Source: Bubalus kerabau (Eukaryota; Chordata; Mammalia; Artiodactyla; Bovidae). Taken from it: a stretch of DNA of 64,000 nucleotides. Shown piece after piece: positions 31,356 through 44,149 of this stretch. Location: positions 186,001-250,000 of the forward strand of contig NW_026577927.1 in assembly GCF_029407905.1 (NCBI RefSeq), written 5' to 3'. Positions within the stretch are counted from its first letter, which is position 1. The number at the start of each line of letters is the position of its first letter. Under the pieces are notes generated by a model that was not told the DNA's origin, did no database searches, and saw nothing but the letters and a program-made list of their open reading frames with translations. The position numbers and the translations under genes are program-made.

Positions 31356-34300
31356 CCGGTGACCTTAGGGAACTTCCCAGTGTGCTTCTGACAGATGAGG
31401 GATGCTGTGGAGTTGGCGGGGCCTCTCAGGACTCCGCTGGGTTTGGCCCAATGGAAGAGGGCCTCATCTCCAGGGAAGGCAGGAACCTCAGGCTTCCTCT
31501 CCGTTTCGGACTCCGACCGCAGGGTCCCTGCAGAGTTGGGACAAGAGAGTCAGGAATCGTCTTGTCTGAGGAAGGGAACTCCGCTTGCCTCTCGAGGTGC
31601 TCAGGGGGTCTCAGGCCCCTTGTTGAGCTGTGTGTGGAACCTGCGGGTGTTTCCGGACGATGCACGACAGTGACAGTGCCCCTTCGTGTTGTGCCTTCAC
31701 CCACTGGCTTGCCTTCGAAGAGGTGTCTGGGCCTCGGGTTCTTTTCAAGAGCAGACAGGGAAATTAGGGTCTTTCGGCATGTGGGACCACCCACGGGGCT
31801 AGTCTCAAATTTCCTAGTGAGGCCGGCTTCATCCTGAGGTGTGCCGGGAAGGCCGGGGACCCTTCAAGACAATGCAGGGGGATCGACTCTCCTGTCGCGG
31901 TCAGGAGGGGAGAAGGGGCTCGGATGAAGTGGGGCCGGAACCCTCGGTGTTACCCTTGAGGGAAACCGGCGTGTGAGGGACTTTTGGGGGATGCATGAAA
32001 GGAGTCAGGTACCTTTTCGCACTTCAGGACAGAACCTAGGACTTTCTTTGAGACGCCGTAGCGGGCAAGGGCCTCATCTTGCGAAGACGTTGGAACCATG
32101 TGGATTTTCTCGAGTTGCGGCGGGATTCTAGAGTTACGACGGGGATTTCAGGCTTCCTCTTGTATTGGCCCCGAGAAGCCTAATCTTCCATTCGAGTTGC
32201 GAGGGAAAGCAGGGGGTTGCACTCGAGTCACTGCAGGGCCAAAGAGACCTCATCTAGGTCTGTGTCCGGGACTTAACGTTCCTCTCAAGGGAAGACAGGG
32301 ATCTCAGGGTGGCGTTCCAGACTCCCCCGGGGAGTTAGGCCTTGTCTCGAGGGCAAGCAAAAGATGCCGCTCTCCTCTCAAGTCGTGACGCAGATCTCTT
32401 GGAGCCCACTGAGTGGCCTCAAGGGAGTCAGGCCTCCTCTTCAGTTTGGACAGAGGACTTGGGATTGCGCTCTGGGTAAGGCAGGAAAAGAAGGCCCTCA
32501 CCTAGGAAGGACGGGAGCTTCTCAGGGGTTTCCTCGAGCTGCGGCACCCGTGGGGGTTTTCTCACGAGGCAAGACGAGGATCTCAGGGAACCTCTCGTGT
32601 GGTGCCAGGGAAGTCAGGTCTCCGTGCCCGTGGCGAGGGGGAGTGCGTCATGGCTCTCGAGCCACGGGAGGGGACTAGGGCCATGAGACGCGTTGAAGAA
32701 GGACTCTCGAGGTCTTTCTCAGGGGGTGGCGGGAAACACTCGTTTCCCTCGCCTTCTGCCGGAGACCTTAGGGAACTTCCCAGGGTGCCTCTGAGAGGCG
32801 AGGAATCCTGTGGAGTTGGCCGGGCCTCTCGGGACTCCGCTGGGTCTTGCGCAACCGAAGAGGGCCTCACCTCGAGGGGAGGCTGGAACCTCAGGCTTTC
32901 TCTCCGTTTCGGACTCCGACCGCAGGGTCCCTGCAGAGTTGGGACAGGAGAGTCAGGTCTCGTCTTGTCTGAGGAAGGGAACCCCGCTTGCCTCTCGAGT
33001 TGTTCAGGGGGTCTCAGGCCCCTCGTCGAGCTGTGTGTGGAACCCGCGGGTCTTTGCGGACGATGCACGGGGGTGGCAGTGCCCCTTCCTGTTGTGCCTT
33101 CACCCACAGGGTTGCCTTCGAAGAGGGGTCCGGACCTCGGGTCCTTCTCAAGAGCGGACCGGGGAATCGGGGGCGTTTGGCATGTGGCGCCACACACGTG
33201 GCTCGTCTCGAATTTCCTCGTGAGACAGGCCCCATCCTGAGGTGCGCCGGGAAGGCCGGAAACCCTTCCAGACCACGCAGAGGAATCGAATCCCCTGTCG
33301 CGATCAGGAGGGGAGAAGGGGCTCAGAGGAAGCGGTGCCGGGACCCTTGGTGTTCCCCTCGAGGGAACCCGGCGTGTCGGGGAAATTTTGGGGGTCGCAT
33401 AAAGGCTGTCAGGCACCGTTTCGCCCTTCAGGGCGGAAGAGGGGACTTCCCTTGAGACGCCGTTGCGGGCAAGGGCCTCATCTTGCCAAGAGGTGGGAAC
33501 CACGTGGTGTTTCTCGAGTTGCGGAGGGATTCTCGAGTTACGACGGGGATCTCAGGCTTCCTCTTGGGTTGGCCCTGGGAAGCCCAATCTTCCGCTCGAG
33601 TTGCCAGGGAAAGCTGGGGGTTGCGCTCGAGTCACTGCAGGGCCGAAGAGACCTCACCTAGGCGTGTGTCCGGGACCTAATATTCCTCTCCAGGGAAGGC
33701 AGGGATCTCGGGGTTGCATTCCAGGCTCCCCCGGGGAGTCAGGCCTCGTCTCGAGGGGAAGCCAAGGACTCCGCCCTCCTCTCGAGTCGCGACGCGGGTC
33801 TCTGGGAGCCCCCTGAGCTGCCTCAAGGGAGTCCAGCCTCCTCTTCCGTTTGGAGAGAGGACCCGGGATTGCTCTCCAGGCTATGCAGGAAAAGAAGGCC
33901 CTCAGCTCGCGAGGACGGGGGCGTCTCAGGGGTTTCGTCCAGCTCCGGCGCCAATGGGGGTTTTCTCCCGAGGCACGACGAGGATCTCAGGGAGCCTCTC
34001 GTGCGGTGCCAGGGAAGTCAGGTCTCCATGCGCGTGGCGAGGGGAGCGGGTCATGTCTCTTGAGTCACGGGAGGGGACAAGGCCCTTGAGACGCGTTGAA
34101 GAAGGACTCTCGAGGTCTTTCTCGGGGGGCGGCGGGAAACCCTCATTTCCCTCGCCTTCTGCCAGGGACCTTAGGGAACTTCCCAGGGTGCCTCTGAGAG
34201 GCAAGGGATCCTGTGGAGTTGGCGGGGCCCCTCGGGACTCCGCTGGGTCTGGGGCAACAGAAGAGGTCCTCATCTCGTGGGGAGGCAAGAACCTCAGGCT

Positions 34301-37300
34301 TCCTCTCCGTTTCGGTCTCCAACCACAGGGTCCCTGCAGAGTTGGGACAGGAGGGTCAGGCCTCCTCTTGTCTGAGGAAGGGAACCCCGCTTGCCTCTCG
34401 AGTTGTTCAGAGGGCCACAGGCCCCTCGTCGAGCAGTGTGTGGAACCCGCGGGTGTTTCCGGACGATGCACGGGGGTGTCAGTGCCGCTTCGGGCTGTGC
34501 CTTCACCCACAGGTTTGCCTTCGAAGAGGGGTCCGTCATCGGGTTCTTCTCAAGAGCGGACAGGGGAATCGGGGGCCTTCGGCATGTGGCACCACCCACG
34601 TGGCTCATTTCGAATGTCCTCGTGAGACCGGCCTCCTCTTGAGGTGCGCCGGCTAGTCCGGGAACCCCTTCCAGACCACGCAGGGGAATCGACTCTCCTG
34701 TCGTGATCAGGAGGGGAGAAGGGGCTCAGATGAAGCGGTGCCGGGACCCTCGGTGTTCCACTCGAGGGAACCCGGCGTATCGGGGAACTTTTGGGGGTCG
34801 CATGAAGGCTGTCAGGTCACGTTTCGCACTTCAGGGCGGAACAGGGGACTTCCCTTGAGACGCCGTCACGGGCAAGGGCCTCATCTTGCGAAGAGGTGGG
34901 AACCACGTTGTTTTTCTCGAGTTGTGGCGGGATTCTCGTGTTACGACAGGGGATTACAGTCTTCCTCTTGTGTCGGCCCTGGGTAGCCCAACCTTCTATT
35001 CTAGTGGTGAGGGAAAGCTGGGGGTTGCGATCGAGTCACTGCAGGGCCAAAGAGACCTCATCTAGGCGTGTGTCCAGGACCTAATGCTCCTCTCCAGGGA
35101 AGACAAGGATCTCGGGGTGGCATCTCATGCTCCCCCGGGGAGTTAGGCCTCGCCTCGAGGGGAAGCAAAGGACTCCGCTCTCCTCCCGAGTCGCGACGCT
35201 GATATCTTGGTGCCCCCTGAGTGGCCTCAAGGGATTCCAGCCTCCTCTTCACTTTTGAGAGAGGACTCGTGATTGCTCTCCAGGCCATGCAGGAAAAGAA
35301 GGCCCTCACCTCGCGAGGACGGGGGCATCTCAGGGGTTTCCTCGGGCTGCGGCACCCGTGGGGGTTTTCTCCCGAGGCACGACGAGGATATCAGGGAGCC
35401 TCTCCTGCGGCGCCAGGGAAGTCATGTCTCCATGCACGTGGCGAGAAGGAGCGCGTCATTGTTCTCGAGTCATGGGAGGGGACTAGGGCCTCGAGACGCG
35501 TTGAAGAAGGACTCTCGATGTCTTTCTCGGGTTGCAGCGGGAAACCCTCGTTTCCCCCGACTTCTGCCGGGGACCTGAGGGAACTTCCCAGGGTGACTCT
35601 GAGAGGTGAGGGACGCTGTGGAGTTGGTGGGGCCTCTCGGGACTCCACTGGGTTTGTCGCAATGGAAGAGGGCCTCATCTCGAGTGGAGGCAGGAACCTC
35701 AGGCTTCCTCTCCAATTCTGACTCTGATCGTAGTGTCCCTGCAGAGTTGGGACAGGAGAGTCAGGCTATGTCTTTTTTGAGGAATGGAACTCCGCTTGCC
35801 TCTCGAGTTGTTCATGGGGTTTCAGGCCCCTTGTCAAACTGTGTGTGGAATCTGCAGGTTTTTCCAGACGATGCATGGGGGTGTCAGTGACCCTTCTTTT
35901 TGTGTCTTCATCCACAGGATTGCCTTCGAAGAGGTGTCCGGGCATCGTGTTCTTATGAAGAGCGGACTGGGAAATCGGGGTCGTTCAGCATTTGGCACCA
36001 CCCACGTGGCTAGTCTCGAATTTCCTCATGAAACCGGCCTCATCCTGAGGTGTGCCGCGAAGGTCATGAAACCCTTCCAGACAAAGCAGAGGATTCGACC
36101 CTCCTGTGGCGATCAGGAGGGGAGAAGTGGCTCAGATGAAGTGCTGCTGTGAACCTCGGTGTTTCCCTCAAGTGAGACAGGTATGTCGGGTAACTTTTGG
36201 GGTCGCATAACGCGTTCCAAGTACAGTTTCGCTCTTCAAATTGGAACGTGGGACTTCTCTTGGGGTGCTCCAGAGGGCAAGGGCCTCATCTTGGAATGAC
36301 TGGGGAACCACTTGGTTTTTCTCTAGTTGCAGTGGGATATTTGAGTTACCACAGGGAATTCATGCTTCCTCTTGTGTTGGCCCACAAAAGTCTTATCTTC
36401 CATTCGAGATTCGAGGAAGAGCTGGAGGTGCGCTCTAGTCACTGAAGGCAAAAGAGACCCCACCAAGGCTTGTGTGCAGGACCTAATGTTCATGTCAAGG
36501 GGCGACAGGAATCTCGGGGTTGCATTCCAGACTCACCCTGGAGTCAGGCCTCGTCTCGAGGGGAAGCAAAGGACTCTGCTCTCCTCTCGAGTCGGACGGG
36601 TATGTCTTGGAGCCCACTGAGTGGCTTAAAGGGAGTCAAACCTCCTCTGGTGTTTGGAGGGAGGACACGGGATTGCTCTCCAGGCAATGCAGGAAATGAA
36701 GGCCCTCATCTCCCGATGACTGGGGCGTCTTGTAGGTTTTCTCGAGCTGTGGCGCTAGTGTGGGGTTTCTCACGAAGTAAGACTGGGAGCTCAGTGAGCC
36801 TCTCATGTGGTGCCAGGGCAGTCAGGTCTCTATGCACGTGGTGAGAGGGAGCCCGTCATTGTTCTCCAGTCATGGTAGGGGAATTGGGCCTGAAAACGTG
36901 TTAAAGAAGGACTCTCGAGGTCTTTCTTGGGTTGCAGCAGGAAACCCTGGGTTCCATCGACTTGTGCCAGTGACCTCAGGAAGCTTCTGAGCGTGCCTCT
37001 GAGAAGTCAGGGTCACTGTGGAGTTGGGAGGGGCCTCTCGGAACTCCACTGGGTTTGGTGCAATGGAAGAGGGCCTCATGACAAGTTGAGGCAGGAACCA
37101 CAGGGTTCCTCTCCTGGCTTCGAATGCGCTGGATCTGACTCGGATCGCAGAGTCCCTGCAGAGTTGGGACAGGAGAGTCAGGCCTCGTCTTGTGTGGAGG
37201 AATGGAACTCCGCTTGACTCTCGCGTTGTTCATGGGGTGACAGGCCACTTGTCGATTTGTATGTGGAACTTGCAGGTTTTTCTGGACGATGCACCGGGGT

Positions 37301-40300
37301 GTCATTGCCCCTTCGTGTTGTGCCTTGTTCCACAGGATTGCCTTCGAGTTGGGTTCTGCCATCGGGTTCTTATCAAGAGCGGACCAGGGAATCGGGGTCT
37401 TTTGGCATGCCGCACCACCCACGAGGCTATGTCTCGAATTTCCTCGTGAGACTGGCCTCATCTTGATGTGCGCCAGGAAGGTCGGGAACGCCTTCCAGAC
37501 AAAGCAGGGGAATCGAACCTCCTGTCGCGATCAAGAGGGGAGAAGAGTCTCAGATGAAGTGGTGCCGGGAACCTCGGTGTTCTCCTCAAGTGAGACTGGT
37601 ATGTCGGGGAACTTTTGGGGTCGCATCAAGGGTTCCAAGTAACTTTTCGCTCTTCAATACGGAACGTGGGACTTCTCTTGAGACGCTGTAGCGGGCAAGG
37701 GCCTCATCTTTCGATGACGGGGGAACCACGTGGTTTTTCTTGAGTTGGGGCGGGATTCTCGAGTTACAACCGGGAATTCAGGCTTCCTCTTCAACTGGCC
37801 CAGGGAAGTCCAGTTTTCATTCGAATTGTGAGTTACAACTGGGGATTGCTCTCGAGACACTGCAGGGCCAAATAGACCTCATCTAGGCTTGTGTCCAGGA
37901 CCTAATGTTCCTCTGCTGGGGCGAAAGCGATCTCAGCATTGCATTCTCGACTCACCCAGGGAGTCAGGCCTCGTCTCGAGGGGAAGCCAAGGACACCGCT
38001 CTCCTGTCAAGTCGCGACGGGTATATCTTGGAGCTCACTGTGTGGCCTAAAATGAGTCAAGCCTCCTGTGGAGTTTGGAGAGAGGACTCAGGATTGCTCT
38101 CCAGGCCATACAGCAAAAGAAGGCCCTCATCTCGTGAGGACTGGGGCGTCTCGTGGGTATTCTCCAGGTGTGGCTCCAGTGTGGTGTTGCTCACGAGGTA
38201 TAATGGGGAGCTCAGGGAGCCTCTCCTGTGGCGCCAGGGAAGTCAGGTTTCTATGCGCGTGGCTAGGGGGAGCGCGTCATTGCTCTCGAGTCATGGTAGG
38301 GGAATCACACCTCAAGACGCGTTGAAGAAGGACTCTCGAGGTCTTTTACGGGTTGGGGCAGGAAACCCTTGGTTCCCTCGACTTGTGCCGGTGATCTCAG
38401 GAAGGTCTAAGGGTGCCTCTGAGAAGTCAGGGATACTGAGCAGTTGGGAGGGGTCTCTCGGGACTCCACTGGGTTCGGTGCAATGGAAGAGGGCCTCATC
38501 TCGAGTGGAGGCAGGAAACTCATGTTTCCTCTCCTGACTTCCCCTGGGCCAGATCTGACTCAGATCGCAGTTTCGCTGCAGAGTTCGAACAGGAGAGTCA
38601 GGCCTCGTCTTGTGTGGAAGAATGGAACTCTTCTTGCCTCTCCAGTTGTTCACGGGGTGACAGGTCACTTCTCGAGCTGTGTGTGGTACCTGCGGGTTTC
38701 TCCGGACGATACCCAGGGGTGTCAGTGCCCCTAAGTGTTGTGCCTTCATCAAAAGGGTTATCTTCAAAGAGGTGTCCGGGCATCAGGGTCTTATCAAGAG
38801 CGGACCGGGAAATCGGGGTCTTTCAGCATGTGTCACCATCCACGTGGCTATGTCTCGAATATCCTCGTGAGACCGGCCTCATCCTGAGATGCACCGGGAA
38901 AGGCGGGAACCCCTTCAAGACAAAACAGGGGAATCGACCCTCCTGTCGCGATCAGGAGGGGAGAAGGGGCCCAGATGTAGTGGTGCCGGGAACCTCGGTG
39001 TTCTCCTCGAGTCAGACTGGTGTGTCGAGGAACTTTTGAGGGTGCATCAAGGGTGCCAATACCGTTTCGCACTTCAAGACGGAACGTGGGACTTCTCTTG
39101 AGACGCTGTAGGGGGCAAGGGCCTCATCTTGGGATGACGGGGGAACCACGTGGCGTTTCTCGAGTTGTGGCGGGATTCTCGAGTTTCGACGGGGAATACA
39201 GTCTTCCTCATGTGTTGGCCCAGGGAAGTCCTATCTTCCATTCGAGTTTAAAGGGAGAGTTGGGGATTGCTCTCGAGTCACTGCAGGGCAAAATAGACCT
39301 CATCTAGGCTTGTGTCCAGGACTTAATGTTCGTCCCTAGGGGCGACAGGGATCTTGTGGTTGCATACCAGACTCACCCGGGGAATCAGGCCTCGTCTCGA
39401 GGGGAAGCAAAGAACTCCGCTGTCCTTTTGAGTCGCGATGGGTATCTCTTGGAGCCCACTGTGTGCCCTAAAGGGAGTCAAGCCTCCTGTGCTGTTTGGA
39501 TAGAGGACTCGGGATTCCTCTCCAGGCCATGCAGGAAAAGAAGGCCCTCATCTCGCGATGATGGCAGCGTCTCGTGGGTTTTCTAGACTGCTGCGCTAGT
39601 GCCAGGTTTCTGACGAGGTACGAGAGGGAGCTCAGGGAGCCTCTCGTGTGGCGCCAGGGAAGTCAGGTCCCCATGAGATGGCTAGGGGGAGCTCGTCATT
39701 GCTCTCGAGTCATGGTAGGGTAATCGGGCCTCAAGACGGGTTGAAGAAGGACTCTCGAGGTCTTTCTCGGGTCACTGCATAAAACCCAGGGTTCCCTTGA
39801 CTTGTGCCTGCGACCTCAGGGAGCTTCTCAGAGTGCCTCTGAGAAGTCAGGGATACTGTGCAGTTTGGAGGGGCCTCTCGAGACTCCTCTGCATTTGGTG
39901 GAATGTAAGAGGGACTCATCTCGAGTTGAAGCAGGAACCTCAGTGTTCCTCTCCATTTCTGACTCAGATCGCAAGGTCCCTGCATGTTGGTACAGGAGAG
40001 TCAGGCCTCGTCTTTTCTGGAGGATGGGACTCCTCTTGCCTCTCGAGTTGTTCTCGAGGTGACAGGCCACTTGTCGAGCTGTGTGTGTAACCTGCCCGTT
40101 TTTCCGGATGATGCACAGGTGTGTTAGTGCCCCTTCGTGTTGTACCTTCATACTCAAGGCTGCCTTCCAAGAGGTGTCCGAGCATCGGATTCTTATCAAG
40201 AGCGGACCGGGAAATTGGAGTCTTTCAGCAAGTGGCACCACCCACAAAGCTACGTATCGAATTTCCCCATGAGACCGGCCTCATCCTGAGTTGTGCAGGG

Positions 40301-40624
40301 AAGGTCGGGCCCCCTTGCAGACAAAGCAGGGGAATCGACCCACCGGTCACGATCAGGAGGGGAGAAGGGGCTTAAATGAAGTGGTGCCGGGAACCTCGGT
40401 GTTCCCCTTGAGTGAGACCGGCGTGTTGGGGGACTTTTGGGGTCGCATCAAGGGTGCCAAGTACCGTTTCGCATTTCAAGACGGAACCTGGGACATCTTT
40501 TGAAACACTGTAGCGGGCAAGGGCCTCATCTTGCGATGACGGGAGAACCACGTGGTTTTGCTCGAGTTGCGGCGGGATTCTCGAGTTATGACCGGGAATT
40601 TAGGCTTCCTCTTGTTGGCTTTGA

Positions 40625-41488
40625 AATCCAATCTTCCATTCGGGTTGCGAGGGGGAGCTGGGGATTGCGCTAGAGTCACTGCAGGGCAAAAGAGACCTAA
40701 TCTAGGCTTGTGTCCAGGATCTAACGTTACTCTCCAGGGGTGACAGGGATCTCGGGTTTGCATTCCAGACTCATCCGGGGAGTCAGTTCTCACCTCGAGG
40801 GTAAGCAAAGAATTCCGCTCTCGTCTCGAGTCGCGATGGGTATCTCTTGGAGCCCACTGTGTGTACTAAAGGGAGTCAAGCCTCCTGTGGAGTTTGGAGA
40901 GAGGACTCGGGATTGGACTCCAGGCCATGCAGGAAAAGAAGGCCCTCATCTTGAGATGACGGTGGCGTCTCGTGGGTTTTCTCGAGCTGCTGCGCCAGTG
41001 TGGGGTGTCTCATGAAGTACCACGGGGATCTCAGGGAGCCTCTTGTGTGGCGCCAGGAAAATCCAGGATTCCATTCGAGTTGCAAGTTAGAACTGGGGAT
41101 TGGTCTCGAGTCACTGCAGGGCAAAATAGACCTCATCTACGCTTGTGTCCAGGACCTAGTGTTCCACTACTGGGCCAACAGGGATCTCAGGGTTGCATTC
41201 TCGACTCACCCGGAGAGTCAGGTCTCGTCTTGAGGGGAAAAAAAGGACTCCGCTTTCCGGTCGAGTCGCGACGGGTATCTCTTGGAGCCCACTGTGTGGC
41301 GTAAAAGGAGTGAAGCCTCCTAAGGAGTTTGGAGAGATGACTCGGGATTGTTTTCCTGGCCATGCAGGAAAAAAGGCCCTCATCTCGCGATGACGGGGGC
41401 ATCTCGTGGGTTTTCTCCAGCTGCGGCGCCAGTATCAGATTTCTCACGAGGTACAACGGGGAGCTCAGAGAGCCTCTCGTGTGGTGCT
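40625..41488. repeat. Internal ~433 bp duplication in a satellite I monomer, array 2
   Basis: Same long monomer as at 14556-15417. The block starting 'aatccaatcttccattcgg' at 40625 restarts as 'aatccaggattccattcg' at 41059. Sharing of the breakpoint shows that the two arrays are copies of one array and not independent amplifications. Confidence 0.8.
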
Positions 41489-44149
41489 AGGGACGTCAGG
41501 TCTCCGTGCGTGTGGTAAAGGGGAGTGCGTGATTGCTCTCGAGTCATAGTAGGTGAATCGGGCCTCAAGACGCATTGAAGAAGGACTCTTGAGGTCTTTC
41601 TCGGGTTGCGGCAGGGAACCCTGGGTTCCCTTGATTTGTGTCGGTGACCTCAGGCAACTTCTAAGGGTGCCTCTGAGAAGTCAGGGACACTGTGGATTTG
41701 GGAGGGGCCCTTCGTTACTCAACTGGGTTTGGTGCAATCAAAGAGGGCCTCATCTCGAATGGAGGCAGGAACCTCAGGGGTCCTCTCCATATCTGACTCG
41801 GGTCGCAGGGTACCTGCAGAGTATGGCGAAGAGAGTCACCCCTCATCTTCTGTGGAGGAATGGATTTCCCCTTGCCTTTCGAGTTGTTCACGGAGTGACA
41901 GGCCACTTGTTGAGCTGAGTGTGGAACCTGCGGGTTTTTCCGGACGATGCACGGGGGTGTCAGTGCCCCTTCGTGTTGTGCCTTCATCCACAGGGTTGCC
42001 TTCAAAGAGGTTTCCGGGCATCAGGTTCTTTTCAAGAGCGTACCGGAAAATTGGGGTCTTTCAACATGTGGTACCACCCACGAGGCTACGTCTCGAATTT
42101 CCTCTGGAGACCGTCCTCATCCTGAGGTGCGCCGGGAAGCTCGGGAACCCCTTGCAGACAAAGCAGGGGAATCGACCCACCGGTCGCGATCAGAAGGGGA
42201 GAAGGGGCTCAGATGAAGTGGTGCCGGGAACCTCGGTGGTCCCCTCGAGTGAGACCGGTATGTCACGGCACTTTTGAGGTCGCATCAAGGGTGCCAAGTA
42301 CAGTTTCGCACTTCAAGACGGAACGTGGGAATTCTCTGGAGATGCTGTAGCGGGCAAGGGCCTCATATTGCGATGACGAGGGAAACACGTGGTTTTTCTC
42401 GAGTTGAGGCGGGATTCTCGAGTTACAACGGGGAATTCAGGCTTCCTTTTGTGTTGGCCCAGGAAGTCCAATCTTCCATTCAACTTGTCAGAGAGAGCTG
42501 GGGGTTGCTCTCGAGTCACTTCAGGGCAAAGAGTCCTCATCTAGGCTTGGGTCCAGGACGTAATGTTCCTCTCCAGGGGCGACAGGGATATCGGGGTCGC
42601 ATTCCAGTCTCACCCGGTGGGTCACGCCTCGTCTCGAGTGGAAGCAAAGGACTCCACTATCCTCTCGAGTCGGGACGCGTAACTCTTGGAGCACAATGAG
42701 TGGCCTAAGGGAGTCAAGCGTCCTGTGTAGCTTGGACAGAAGGTTCACGCTTGATCTGCATACCATGCAGTTAAAGATGGCCCTCCTCTCGTGATGACGG
42801 GGGCGTCTCATGGGTTTTCTCGAGCTGCGGCGACAGTGTGCGGTTTCTCACGAGATATGATGGGGAGTTCAGGGATCCTCTTGTGCGGCGCCAGAGAAGC
42901 CTGACTCCATGCGTGTGGCCAGGCAGATCGCGTCATTGCTCTCGAGTCAAGGGAGGGACTAGAGCCTCAAGAGGCATTTAAGAAGGACTCTCAAGGCCTT
43001 TCTTGGGCTGGGGCGGGAAACACTCGTTTCCCTCGACCTCTACAGGGGACCTTAGGGAACTTCCCAGGTGCCTCTGAGAGGTGAGGGATACTGAGGAGTT
43101 AGAGGGGCCTCTCGGGACTCCACTAGGTTTGACGAAATGAAAGAGGGCCTCATCTGGATTGGAGGCAGGAACCTCAGGCTTCCTCTCCATTTCTGACTCC
43201 GACCGCAGGGTCCCTGCAGAGTTGGGACAGGAGAGTCAGGCCTCGTCTTGTCTGAGTAACGGAACTCTGCTTGCCTCTCGAGTCGTTCAGGGGGTCTCAG
43301 GGCCCTTGACAAGCTGTGTGTGGAACCTGCGGGTGTTTCCAGAAGATGCATGGGGGTGTCAGTGCCCCTTCGTTTTGTGTCTTCCCCCACAGGGTTTCCT
43401 TCAAAGAGGTGTCCGGGCATCGGGTTCATTTCAAGAGCGGACCGGGAAATCGGGGTCATTCTGCATGTGGCACCACCCACGTGGCTCATCTCGAATTTCC
43501 TCGTGAGACCAGCATCATCCTGAGGTGCGCCGGGAAGGCCGGGAACACCTTCCACACAAAGTAGGGGAATCGATTCTCCTGTCGCGATCAGGAGGGGAGA
43601 TGGGTCTCAGATGAAGTGGTGCCGGGACCCTCAGTGTTCCACTCGAGGGAACCCGGCGTTTCAGGGAACTTTAGGGGTCGCATCAAGGGAGCCAAGTACC
43701 GTTTCCCACTTCAGGACGGAACATGGGACTTCCCTGGAGACGCTGTAGCGGGCAAGGGCCTCATCCTGTGAAGACGTTGGAACCACGTCGTTTTTCTTGA
43801 GTTGCATCGGGATTCTTGAAAACGACAGGAATTTCAGGTCTCTCTTGGGTTGGCCCTGGGAAGCCCAATCTTCAATTCGAGTTGCGATGGAAAGCTGGGG
43901 GTTCTGCTCGAGTCAATACAGGGCCAAAGAGACCTCATCGAGGCGTGTGTCCAGGACCTAATAATCCTCTCAAGGGAAGACAGGGATCCCGGGTTTCCAT
44001 TCCAGACTCCCCCGAGGAGTCAGGACTCGCCTGGAGGGGAAGCAAAGGACTCTGCTTTCCTCTCAAGTCGCGACATGGATCTCTTGGAGCCCTCTGAGTG
44101 GACTCAAGGGTGTCGAGCCTCCTCTTCAGTTTGGAGAGAGGACTCGGGA

